Assembly (NCBI GenBank): GCA_029261615.1
Contig: JAJDAX010000158.1
Location: forward strand, 1 to 5,029
Length of the DNA: 5,029 nt
Reading direction: 5' to 3'
Source: Nitrospinaceae bacterium
Lineage (GTDB): Bacteria > Nitrospinota > Nitrospinia > Nitrospinales > Nitrospinaceae
Notes under the pieces: model-generated
What the model was told of the DNA's origin: nothing
Databases searched by the model: none
The model's input: the letters and a program-made list of their open reading frames with translations, nothing else
Shown here: positions 1 to 5,029 of the stretch, piece after piece
Layout of the letters: each line of letters starts with the position of its first letter
Position numbering within the stretch: position 1 is the first letter of the stretch
Position numbers and translations under genes: made by a program

Positions 1-1
1 A

Positions 2-319
2 CGCATCGCCATTGCCCGCGCTATCTTAAAAAACCCACGCATCCTGATTTTGGATGAAGCCACATCTGCGCTGGATAACGAGTCCGAACTCCTTATACAA
101 GACGCATTGGAAAAATTGATGCAGGGCCGTACCTCGTTCATCATCGCGCATCGATTATCCACCATCCATAACGCCGAACGCATTATCGTTCTCGACAAAG
201 GCCAAATTGTGGAAAGCGGCAACCATAAACAATTAATGGAACAAGAAGGCCTCTATCACAAACTCTATACCCTCAAAAGTCTACAAATGGTCGAAGAAAC
301 AGAAATAAACAATCCTTAA
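2..319 (+). CDS. ABC exporter ATP-binding/permease protein, MsbA-like, C-terminal fragment (5' end outside window)
   Basis: This is the last 105 residues of the nucleotide-binding domain of an ABC exporter; the open frame runs in from before the window. It opens with RIAIARA, the helix that follows the LSGGQ signature. Walker B (ILILDE, catalytic Glu at 56-58) and the D-loop SALD come next, then the H-loop IIAHRLST with its switch His at 149-151. The ESE..IQ.AL..L...[11 protein letters not shown] pattern closely resembles the MsbA lipid flippase group, which couples ATP hydrolysis to export of lipid A-core or other lipids across the inner membrane. The transmembrane half is outside the window, so substrate and subfamily cannot be settled. 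The tail after the domain (about 20 residues, acidic and polar, ending EINNP) is ordinary. The gene stops at TAA 317-319, and 152 bp separate it from the next start. Confidence 0.9.
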   Translation, partial: RIAIARAILKNPRILILDEATSALDNESELLIQDALEKLMQGRTSFIIAHRLSTIHNAERIIVLDKGQIVESGNHKQLMEQEGLYHKLYTLKSLQMVEETEINNP

Positions 320-325
320 TTTTCC

Positions 326-337
326 ATTCAGCTGAAT
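326..337. repeat. 12-bp perfect palindrome after the ABC transporter gene
   Basis: ATTCAGCTGAAT is its own reverse complement and lies 6 bp after the exporter stop codon. There is no T-run directly behind it, so it is not a convincing intrinsic terminator. It could be a weak 3'-end structure, a protein-binding site or chance. Confidence 0.35.
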
Positions 338-421
338 TCAACTCACATTCACTAACCAACCTCGCAAAAAACAACAATCCCTATATACAGATAAAAAGAT
401 CCTTATATCTTCATTGCTCCA

Positions 422-430
422 TGTTATAAT
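422..430 (+). promoter_or_regulatory. Extended -10 promoter of the globin-PsiE gene
   Basis: TGT-TATAAT is a perfect extended -10 element (TGn followed by consensus TATAAT). No good -35 is present at 16-18 bp (the best is CTTATA or TTATAT around 402-408), which is usual for extended -10 promoters. Transcription would start near 437. That rules out the in-frame TTG at 436 as start codon and supports the ATG at 472. A small dyad AAGAT-N6-ATCTT (396-411) covers the -35 position and could be an operator; this last point is conjecture. Confidence 0.6.
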
Positions 431-471
431 CTATATTGAAAACAGCATATTTCTCTCAAAAAAATAAGGCC

Positions 472-1392
472 ATGGACAGCGGAATACAAAACGATTATGC
501 ATCGATAAAATCACATTACCGCTTCACAAAAGAAGACGAAGCGTTTCTACTAGAAATGCAGCCGACGATTGAAGAATTCGCTGATGACTTTTTAGAAGGG
601 TTTTACGAATTCATTTGGAACTTTGGGAAAACCGCAGATTTTCTCAAAGATGAAGAAATCCTCAAAAGGCATCGCGGAATGATTCGCCAATGGTATATGG
701 ATTTATTCAAAGGCACCTACGACATCACCTACTTCCTTAAGCTATATAAAATTGGTGAGACCCATGTCCGCCTTGGCCTTCCAACTCATTATGTAAACGC
801 GGCTTTTAACTTTGTCCGTGTTTTCACCATTGGCAAAATTCAAACCCATTGCAAAGAAAGCGAAACCCTTACTGAAAGAGTCCAGGCATTTGAGAGAATT
901 CTCGATGTCAACTTGGATGTATTGACCAGTTCTTATCGCCAAGAAGAAATGAGCAAGTACCTATCCCTTTCTCTCACTGAAAAAACATTGTTGGGTTGGT
1001 TAAAGAAAACCAGCGCTTACTTCAACTACCTGCTCGCCGGTGCATTGGTCATGGTAGCGACTTTTGCGATTGGATTGTTTGTTTACGATGTCTACCTTCT
1101 ATTTTCTGGAAAGAACGAGGTAGAGGAAGGGATATTAACTATTTTAGGAAGTTTATTGATCTTATGGGCCGCCATAGAACTCATCCATCAAGAAATGGAA
1201 CATCTACGTGGAGGAAGTTTCGCGCTTGAAGCTTTCATCACCTTGGCCATCGCCGCGCTCATTCGAAAAATTTTAATCTTTTCACTTTCTCCCGCGAAAA
1301 CGACAGACGTAGTTATGTATGGGGTTCTGGTTTTATGTCTCGGCATATCCTATTGGCTGATCACCCATCGATCCCAACCCATAAAAAAATAA
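472..1392 (+). CDS. Protoglobin (globin-coupled sensor) domain fused to PsiE-like membrane domain
   Basis: A 306-residue predicted inner-membrane haem sensor. Residues about 10-158 are a sensor globin: the B-helix GFYEFI places Tyr45 where HemAT has its ligand-contacting B10 Tyr. IGETHVRLGLPTHYVNAAF (94-112) matches the IxxxHxxIGL.P.WY block, making His98 the proximal haem ligand. A linker (160-183) leads to four hydrophobic helices at about 185-208, 218-238, 250-271 and 278-297. Within this part, IELIHQEMEHLRGG...LEAFITLAIAALIRKIL resembles the PsiE (phosphate-starvation-inducible E) family. The likely role is sensing O2, NO or CO and passing the signal to the membrane; the output is unknown because PsiE has no defined activity. 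The start is ATG 472: the frame is open from TTG 436, but the extended -10 at 422-430 puts the transcript start there, and AAGG at 466-469 is a weak, closely spaced ribosome site. The gene has its own promoter and converges on the NHL gene. Confidence 0.85.
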   Translation: MDSGIQNDYASIKSHYRFTKEDEAFLLEMQPTIEEFADDFLEGFYEFIWNFGKTADFLKDEEILKRHRGMIRQWYMDLFKGTYDITYFLKLYKIGETHVRLGLPTHYVNAAFNFVRVFTIGKIQTHCKESETLTERVQAFERILDVNLDVLTSSYRQEEMSKYLSLSLTEKTLLGWLKKTSAYFNYLLAGALVMVATFAIGLFVYDVYLLFSGKNEVEEGILTILGSLLILWAAIELIHQEMEHLRGGSFALEAFITLAIAALIRKILIFSLSPAKTTDVVMYGVLVLCLGISYWLITHRSQPIKK

Positions 1393-1398
1393 AAAACC

Positions 1399-2364
1399 TC
1401 ACTCCCTTTTTAGTTTAAAAATCTGGATTCGGTGATTGCCCCAGTCGGCGACATAAACCCGACCTTGAGGACCAACGGCAACATCGGTAGGGCCATCAAA
1501 CATCCCAACCGCATCGCCCTTCCCTCCCCATTGGTTTAAGAAAGTTCCATCCACAGTGAACTTTTGCAAACGGTGATTATAAAAATCGGCGACGAATAAA
1601 TTTCCATGCCTGTCACTGGCAATACCTGACGACACACGAAAGCTACTGCCCAAAAATCCGATACCGCCAAACTGAGAAATAAAAACGCCTTCTGGCGAAA
1701 ACCTCTGCACTCGATTGTTATAAGCATCGGAAACGTAGAGCGTATTATCTAACCCGACAGTAATCCGAGTGGGATAATTAAAATTGCCTTCTGCTCCAAT
1801 TAAGAACCCCAAAAAAGATTTCACAATAGAAACCACCTGATACTCTCCCCACTCAATTAAAAAGTTTCCCTGCGAATCGAATTTCTGGATGCGATGGTTG
1901 TAGGTATCGGTGATAAAAATATGTTGCTGCGAATCGATAGCCAGGCCGGTGGGTGAATTGAACTGCCCTGCGCTTTTACCTGAGCTTCCCCATTGCATCA
2001 GAAACTTTCCATCAGAAGTGAATTTTTGAATACGGTCGAGTTCGTAGTCGGCGACAAAAACATTTCCTTCAGCATCCACTGCCAACCCCGATGGCCTTTC
2101 AAATTGCCCCGGCTCTTTCCCCTGCCCACCCCATTCGCCAATAAATTCACCATCGCCAGTAAACTTTTGTATGCGATGGTTACGAGCATCGGCGACATAG
2201 ACATTCCCCAAAGCATCCACCGTAATCGCAAAGGGGTCGTTGAACTGCCCGGGGGCTGTGCCCCGGCTCCCCCAACTTTCTGGAGGAGACGAAACTTTTA
2301 AAGGAGCATGGGCGCAGGCGGTGCACACAACCGCCATCAACAGGATTGCAAAATAGTTTTTCAT
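1399..2364 (-). CDS. NHL-repeat six-bladed beta-propeller lipoprotein
   Basis: This 321-residue protein has an export signal and lipobox-like end (VVCTAC; Cys17 lipidated, with an unusual Cys at -3), then six NHL repeats. The blade-closing motif (D.xN.RIQKF) recurs at about 59, 106, 153, 213, 260 and 307. The spacing is 47 residues except between blades 3 and 4, where it is 60, giving a 13-residue hydrophobic insert around 175-192 (VVSIVKSFLGFLIG). Such propellers are usually rigid binding platforms in the periplasm or on the outer membrane; no catalytic residues are obvious. The start is ATG 2364: its ATGA overlaps the stop of the HMA gene (2361-2363), a typical translational-coupling junction, and the lipoprotein signal begins exactly there. 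An upstream in-frame ATG at 2388 would add eight polar residues (MAGREKSA) before the signal and is less likely. This is the last gene of the minus-strand operon. Binding target unknown. Confidence 0.88.
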   Translation of the reverse strand: MKNYFAILLMAVVCTACAHAPLKVSSPPESWGSRGTAPGQFNDPFAITVDALGNVYVADARNHRIQKFTGDGEFIGEWGGQGKEPGQFERPSGLAVDAEGNVFVADYELDRIQKFTSDGKFLMQWGSSGKSAGQFNSPTGLAIDSQQHIFITDTYNHRIQKFDSQGNFLIEWGEYQVVSIVKSFLGFLIGAEGNFNYPTRITVGLDNTLYVSDAYNNRVQRFSPEGVFISQFGGIGFLGSSFRVSSGIASDRHGNLFVADFYNHRLQKFTVDGTFLNQWGGKGDAVGMFDGPTDVAVGPQGRVYVADWGNHRIQIFKLKRE

Positions 2365-2684
2365 TGCGCTTTTTTCCCGGCCAGCCATTTCACGCCATCC
2401 AAATCAAACCCGGCATCTTCTACCGCTGTGAGAATATCTTTCTCAGAGACTTCCACACCAGGTTTGAATTCAATCTCCGCTGTACCTTCCTTGATATTTA
2501 TCTGAACACTTTTAAATCCTTCAATCTTCTTCACCTGCTTTTCTAATCCATAAGAACAGAAGGGGCAATATAGGCCTTCAACCTTGATCATTACTTTTTG
2601 AGTTGCGTCTTTGGCTGAAAGCTCAGCCCCAGAAACCAACGTCAAAACAAAGCATAAAAGCGCAACGATAAAATTATTCTTCAT
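2361..2684 (-). CDS. Secreted heavy-metal-associated (HMA) domain protein, MerP/CopZ-like metallochaperone
   Basis: A 107-residue protein with a Sec signal peptide (1-24, cut after ELSA) followed by one complete HMA ferredoxin-like fold (about 30-97). The metal site is GLYCPFC (Cys40, Cys43), a variant of the usual GMTCxxC in which Tyr replaces Thr and aromatic residues flank the thiols. The later block SVQINIKEGTAEIEF and the DILTAVEDAGFD helix are typical of the family. Soluble HMA proteins carry Cu(I) or Hg(II) to pumps or other carriers. Being exported, this one resembles periplasmic MerP more than cytosolic CopZ. The metal cannot be told from sequence alone. Start ATG 2684 has an ideal AAGGAG (2693-2698) 8 nt upstream. 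It lies 16 bp after the barrel gene and overlaps the NHL gene by 4 bp, so all three are probably one transcript. Confidence 0.9.
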   Translation of the reverse strand: MKNNFIVALLCFVLTLVSGAELSAKDATQKVMIKVEGLYCPFCSYGLEKQVKKIEGFKSVQINIKEGTAEIEFKPGVEVSEKDILTAVEDAGFDLDGVKWLAGKKAQ

Positions 2685-2692
2685 AATTGAAA

Positions 2693-2698
2693 CTCCTT
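2693..2698 (-). promoter_or_regulatory. Strong Shine-Dalgarno site of the HMA gene
   Basis: AAGGAG on the minus strand, 8 nt before ATG 2684. It is the best ribosome-binding site in the window and implies that the HMA protein is made in larger amounts than its neighbours. Confidence 0.7.
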
Positions 2699-2700
2699 TC

Positions 2701-3603
2701 TTAAAATTGGATTCGTGCGCTCAACACCAGTTTATAATCGGTTTCCAATTGGTTGCCGTTCAGATTCTGCAAGATCGGTTGCTGAAAAGAAAATTCATAG
2801 ACCGTTCTTTGACTTACGTATTGAATACCGGGGGAAAGAAAAAGCGAGTGTCCACCAGAATTAGGAACACTTACTCCCAACGATTCATTTTTACCGGCAA
2901 CACTTCCGTTGAATTCCAACAACGCATTCCACTGACTGTAAATTCCCTTATCAGGAAGCGTGGCGGGAAGAATTCGTTTTTGAAAAGAAAAGTTATATTG
3001 AAACACATCGCCAAAATCGAATTGATTGGCCTCTCGATTGTTTTTATATCGAAAGTCGGCATCTAACTCATAATCCAGCGTCTGAAATGTATGAGCAGCG
3101 CCTACTATAAAATCCACCGCCCCCGATCCTAATTGCAGCGGTGCTGGCAACAGTCCCACCGAGTCTCGCTCATCATCTCTACCGGTGGGCAATTCCAGCC
3201 CACCCACCAACGATAAACGCGATGTTCCACCTTTGAAGTTATTTGTATAGACACGGTACTTGCCCAATACGGTGGTGTCGCCAATTCCCGTATCGCCACG
3301 ATCAGGAGAATTGATCGCCCGCAACTCCTTTGAAATAATGGGAACTTTGACCAATATGGAAGCCTTGGAGCTAAATCCGTACACAGCAACTAAAGGGATT
3401 GAATAAATATCCTGCTCACGGTCTTGAGAGGTGGGATCGTCACCCTTGAAAGTATAACGGGTCTGCACTCTCACTATTATTTCGTCTTTATGAGGAGTGA
3501 GTCCTAAATCGCTATTGATAGGTAAGGCATAACTATTGCTCGTGCCCAGCAATACCAGTGCTGCGCACGCAAATAGTTTTGAGGTGTTTCGTAAAATAAC
3601 CAT
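2701..3603 (-). CDS. Outer-membrane beta-barrel 'transporter' (Phenol_MetA_deg / MetA-pathway-like family)
   Basis: A 300-residue exported protein. The signal peptide is 1-26 (cut after SYA). The mature part consists of alternating amphipathic strands and ends in Phe (LVLSARIQF), the C-terminal signature recognised by the BAM complex, so it is probably an outer-membrane barrel. Blocks typical of the 'transporter / putative MetA-pathway of phenol degradation' family are visible: GDTGIGDTTVLGKYR (103-117), GGLELPTGRDD (134-144), LQLGSGAVDF (156-165) and SPGIQYV (257-263). Despite the family name, few members have a proven substrate, and many sit in metal-resistance or efflux loci. Here the neighbours are an HMA chaperone and a cysteine-rich secreted protein, so a role in metal passage across the outer membrane is a reasonable inference. 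Start ATG 3603 has GGAAGG (3609-3614) 5 nt upstream. That site forms part of an inverted repeat (see 3606-3747). Confidence 0.82.
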   Translation of the reverse strand: MVILRNTSKLFACAALVLLGTSNSYALPINSDLGLTPHKDEIIVRVQTRYTFKGDDPTSQDREQDIYSIPLVAVYGFSSKASILVKVPIISKELRAINSPDRGDTGIGDTTVLGKYRVYTNNFKGGTSRLSLVGGLELPTGRDDERDSVGLLPAPLQLGSGAVDFIVGAAHTFQTLDYELDADFRYKNNREANQFDFGDVFQYNFSFQKRILPATLPDKGIYSQWNALLEFNGSVAGKNESLGVSVPNSGGHSLFLSPGIQYVSQRTVYEFSFQQPILQNLNGNQLETDYKLVLSARIQF

Positions 3604-3605
3604 AA

Positions 3606-3747
3606 AAACCTTCCGTTTTTTTAAAAGCTTATTTCCTCACGTTTCAGGGGGCAATTAAAATGAGCCTCCCCCTGATAAGGGGGACTGAGGGGGTTGCTTT
3701 TAGTTATAGTTTTAGCAGGGAATTAAAATAATAAAAACGGAAGTTTT
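3606..3747. repeat. Spacer bounded by imperfect 15-bp inverted repeats; one arm contains the RBS of the barrel gene
   Basis: CTTCCGTTTTT at 3610-3620 is the exact reverse complement of AAAAACGGAAG at 3733-3743. Extending outward with one mismatch gives 15-bp arms, 3606-3620 and 3733-3747. A second pair lies inside (AAAAGC 3623-3628 and GCTTTT 3696-3701). The outer arms touch the last base of the cysteine-rich gene on one side and the Shine-Dalgarno sequence of the barrel gene on the other. In the minus-strand mRNA the upstream arm could pair with and hide the GGAAGG ribosome site. The layout could also be a small MITE-like insertion; no convincing target duplication is visible. Confidence 0.5.
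3664..3692. repeat. GC-rich hairpin, resembling a dispersed intergenic repeat
   Basis: TCCCCC (3667-3672) and GGGGGA (3679-3684) form a 6-bp stem with a TGATAA loop. CC at 3665-3666 can continue the stem with GG at 3689-3690 across a small bulge, and a second G5 run at 3688-3692 offers an alternative fold. Read on the minus strand, the AACCCCCTCAGTCCCCC pattern resembles short palindromic repeats scattered between genes in many bacterial genomes (from memory, not a search). It may stabilise the 3' end of the first cistron or dampen transcription into the barrel gene. Confidence 0.5.
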
Positions 3748-4154
3748 CAAATACGAAAGATAGAATGAAAAAGATAAAGAGGAGACTTGCGGTGTTTGTT
3801 GGCGGTCCCCTGGACAGGAACAGACTGGAAAACTTGCGAGGACTCCTTTTCCAGTAAGGCGACCCGAGTAAAATCTACAGGCGTAGTGCTTTGTGCCACA
3901 ACAAAAGAAACAGATTCAGACTTTTTATCTGTAATCAAACAACTCTCATTACCGCAAGGAGCTACACCTGTTGCAGATTTGCCCTGATTAGTTGTCTTTG
4001 AAGTAGCCTGGGGCGCAGTCCCCATCATGCTCTTGCAGACTTTCTTGCAGCATATTCTAGCTTTCGCCGAAGAAACCGAGGGTGACAGAGGAACCACCAG
4101 AGAAAAAACCAGAACGGTAAAAACAATTTTTAGAAATTTTGAGCTGTTTTTCAT
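3747..4154 (-). CDS. Small secreted cysteine-rich protein, unknown function
   Basis: A 135-residue protein not firmly assigned to any family. It has a long Sec signal (1-30, cut after SVSSA) and then two cysteine clusters in the mature part: CC-x3-C (35, 36, 40) and C-x4-C (67, 72). Two Met residues follow the first cluster (KSMMG). The middle is Ser/Thr/Lys/Gln-rich and probably disordered. The end is a short basic and hydrophobic motif, HRKSPLYLFHSIFRI, which recalls the PPLYLxNxxFLI-type tails of small hypothetical proteins seen near metal-efflux operons (recollection only). Five thiols plus Met in an exported protein suggest soft-metal binding. It is the first gene of the minus-strand operon, with a promoter directly upstream, and is separated from the barrel gene by 143 bp. 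No Shine-Dalgarno lies at normal distance from ATG 4154 (AAGGA is 18 nt away), so translation may be leaderless or weak. Confidence 0.75.
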   Translation of the reverse strand: MKNSSKFLKIVFTVLVFSLVVPLSPSVSSAKARICCKKVCKSMMGTAPQATSKTTNQGKSATGVAPCGNESCLITDKKSESVSFVVAQSTTPVDFTRVALLEKESSQVFQSVPVQGTANKHRKSPLYLFHSIFRI

Positions 4155-4162
4155 AATTTAAG

Positions 4163-4190
4163 ACTATCACTGTCCTTAAAAAGATGTCAA
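4163..4190 (-). promoter_or_regulatory. Candidate promoter of the minus-strand metal operon
   Basis: Reading leftward, a perfect TTGACA -35 (4190-4185), a 16-bp spacer and GATAGT (4168-4163, 4 of 6) as -10. The start would fall about 4155-4158, only a few bases from ATG 4154, so the mRNA would be almost leaderless. An imperfect dyad TTAAG-N12-CTTAA (4158-4179) lies over the -10 and start site and could be a repressor operator. Confidence 0.45.
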
Positions 4191-4208
4191 TTCTGTTTAT
4201 TTCAGAAT
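4190..4208. promoter_or_regulatory. Inverted repeat ATTCTG-N7-CAGAAT abutting the -35
   Basis: A perfect 6-bp dyad with a 7-bp AT spacer. Its edge shares one base with the TTGACA -35 of the metal operon, the position where a dimeric activator or repressor would bind. No known regulator's consensus is recognised. In RNA it would be only a weak AU-rich hairpin. Confidence 0.35.
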
Positions 4209-4306
4209 AAATCCCCCTTTAAAACCTTTCCTTTAGGCTCATTAGTGACCTGCAAACCCACTATTTATAAGGGGGTGCTATTTTTTTTTTAAAAAGTGAA
4301 GGAAAA

Positions 4307-4372
4307 ATGAAAAAAAGTGCAATTTTATTGATATTAACTATTGCATTTCAATTCTTCAGGGTCTATTATTAG
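4307..4372 (+). CDS. Possible 21-residue hydrophobic peptide or decayed signal-peptide remnant
   Basis: ATG 4307 follows GAAGG (4298-4302) at about 4 nt and encodes MKKSAILLILTIAFQFF and four more residues before TAG. This is a textbook signal-peptide shape (two Lys, then a hydrophobic core). A +1 shift near 4355 would continue SGSIISAVDEFA to a TGA at 4392, giving a plausible signal-peptidase site (ISA before VDEF). It could therefore be the remnant of a frameshifted secreted protein gene, a real small membrane peptide, or chance in an A/T-rich stretch. It overlaps the proposed rRNA promoter, which argues for caution. Confidence 0.2.
   Translation: MKKSAILLILTIAFQFFRVYY
4341..4369 (+). promoter_or_regulatory. 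Candidate rRNA operon promoter (P1-like)
   Basis: TTGCAT (4341-4346), a 17-bp spacer and TATTAT (4364-4369), followed by TAGCGCAG, a GC-containing discriminator of the kind seen at growth-regulated rRNA promoters. Upstream is a strongly A/T-rich tract (4281-4340) suited to an UP element. The start would be near 4376, giving a leader of about 250 nt. A weaker pair, TTGCCT (4459-4464) and AATTAT (4482-4487), also has 17-bp spacing and could be a second promoter. Confidence 0.4.
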
Positions 4373-4503
4373 CGCAGTTGATGAATTTGCCTGACAATCT
4401 TTATCTGAAAGCTTTTTCCGGATAATTTTTAAGGAAAAGGTTTTCACATAGAGATTTCTTGCCTTTTTTTCAGAAAATTCTAATTATTTCGTTATACAAG
4501 ACT

Positions 4504-4526
4504 GCGTATTTCTTATACGCTTTTTT
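4504..4526 (+). terminator. Intrinsic-terminator-shaped hairpin in the rRNA leader
   Basis: GCGTAT and ATACGC pair over a 5-nt TTCTT loop and are followed at once by six T residues. GACT (4500-4503) and AGTC (4527-4530) add an outer inverted pair around the whole. It ends 6 nt before boxA. It may stop stray upstream transcripts or act as a leader attenuator overcome by antitermination. Confidence 0.6.
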
Positions 4527-4532
4527 AGTCTT

Positions 4533-4545
4533 TGCTCTTTGAAAA
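4533..4545 (+). promoter_or_regulatory. boxA antitermination site of the rRNA leader
   Basis: TGCTCTTTGAAAA matches the bacterial rrn boxA (E. coli TGCTCTTTAACAA) closely and lies about 80 nt before mature 16S, its usual place. The RNA is bound by NusB-NusE, which makes polymerase resistant to premature termination and assists rRNA folding. Confidence 0.85.
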
Positions 4546-4564
4546 TTGAATAGGTGTCAAAAGA

Positions 4565-4583
4565 TGTTGCGGGTCTAGCAACA
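4565..4583 (+). other. Leader RNA hairpin after boxA
   Basis: TGTTGC and GCAACA pair perfectly over a 7-nt loop (GGGTCTA). There is no T-run behind it, so it is not a terminator. It is probably part of the folded pre-16S leader that precedes the processing stem. Confidence 0.45.
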
Positions 4584-4624
4584 CAATTACTTTGATTTAT
4601 TCTGGATTGAATTCCAAGGTTTTA

Positions 4625-5029
<405 letters not shown>

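Larger units (their letters stand above)
4155..4624. other. Divergent intergenic control region between the metal operon and 16S rRNA
   Basis: 470 bp without a secure gene. From left to right it holds the operon promoter and dyads (4158-4208), a stretch bounded by CCCCCTT (4213-4219) and AAGGGGG (4269-4275), and a T10-A5 tract (4281-4295). An A-rich zone (4291-4340) follows that could act as an UP element. Next come a candidate rRNA promoter (4341-4369), a leader with a terminator-like hairpin (4504-4526), boxA (4533-4545) and a second hairpin (4565-4583). One very short open frame (4307-4372) is listed separately. Confidence 0.6.

Noticed and set aside
436..471. TTG 436 as start of the globin-PsiE gene
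   Set aside because: The extended -10 at 422-430 puts the transcript start at about 437, and no ribosome site precedes the TTG.
1381..1420. Shared terminator between the convergent globin and NHL genes
   Set aside because: There are only A and T runs with a weak A-T stem; no stable GC-containing hairpin precedes a T-tract on either strand.
1993..2301. Antisense frame over the NHL gene
   Set aside because: It arises from the regular 141-bp repeat structure of the NHL gene; the encoded sequence shows no domain features.
1399..2364. CRISPR-like or satellite repeat because of 141-bp periodicity
   Set aside because: The periodicity is the NHL protein repeat; the DNA copies diverge as coding repeats do, and there are no spacers.
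2611..3066. 151-codon open frame on the plus strand
   Set aside because: It lies antisense to the HMA start and the barrel gene, has no domain-like pattern or ribosome site, and the minus-strand frames are clearly coding.
4213..4275. CCCCCTT/AAGGGGG pair as a terminator or mobile-element ends
   Set aside because: The arms are 7 bp and 49 nt apart, with no target duplication or transposase remnant; the T10 tract that follows is not preceded by a compact stem.

Overview
The window (5,029 bp, moderately AT-rich) looks like a chromosomal piece of a Gram-negative bacterium. The evidence for this is an outer-membrane beta-barrel protein with a C-terminal phenylalanine, a lipoprotein, an MsbA-type ABC exporter, and a bacterial 16S rRNA gene with a boxA leader. 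The 16S 5' domain and the abundance of NHL-propeller and HMA proteins fit Nitrospinota or a deltaproteobacterium-like lineage. That assignment is an impression from the sequence, not the result of a search.

Layout: (1) 1-319 (+), the C-terminal end of an ABC exporter ATPase. (2) 472-1392 (+), a protoglobin haem-sensor domain joined to a four-helix PsiE-like membrane domain, with its own extended -10 promoter. (3) 1399-4154 (-), four genes in one direction that converge on the globin gene with a 6-bp gap. In transcription order they are a small secreted cysteine-rich protein, a 300-residue outer-membrane 'transporter' barrel, a secreted single-domain HMA metallochaperone, and an NHL six-blade propeller lipoprotein. 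The last three are tightly packed (a 16-bp gap, then an ATGA stop/start overlap). (4) 4155-4624, a divergent control region serving the minus-strand operon and the rRNA operon. (5) 4625-5029 (+), the first quarter of a 16S rRNA gene.

How the genes may work together: all four minus-strand products carry export signals, and two have CxxC or clustered-Cys sites. Together they look like an envelope metal-handling unit (copper- or mercury-like soft metals are the most natural guess) with no inner-membrane pump visible in the window. A 142-bp spacer between the first two genes carries terminal inverted repeats, one arm of which overlaps the Shine-Dalgarno sequence of the barrel gene, plus an internal GC-rich hairpin.

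Most notable items: the protoglobin-PsiE fusion, the four-gene exported operon with its RBS-sequestering inverted repeat, the operator-like dyads at the operon promoter, and a terminator-shaped hairpin directly before boxA in the rRNA leader.
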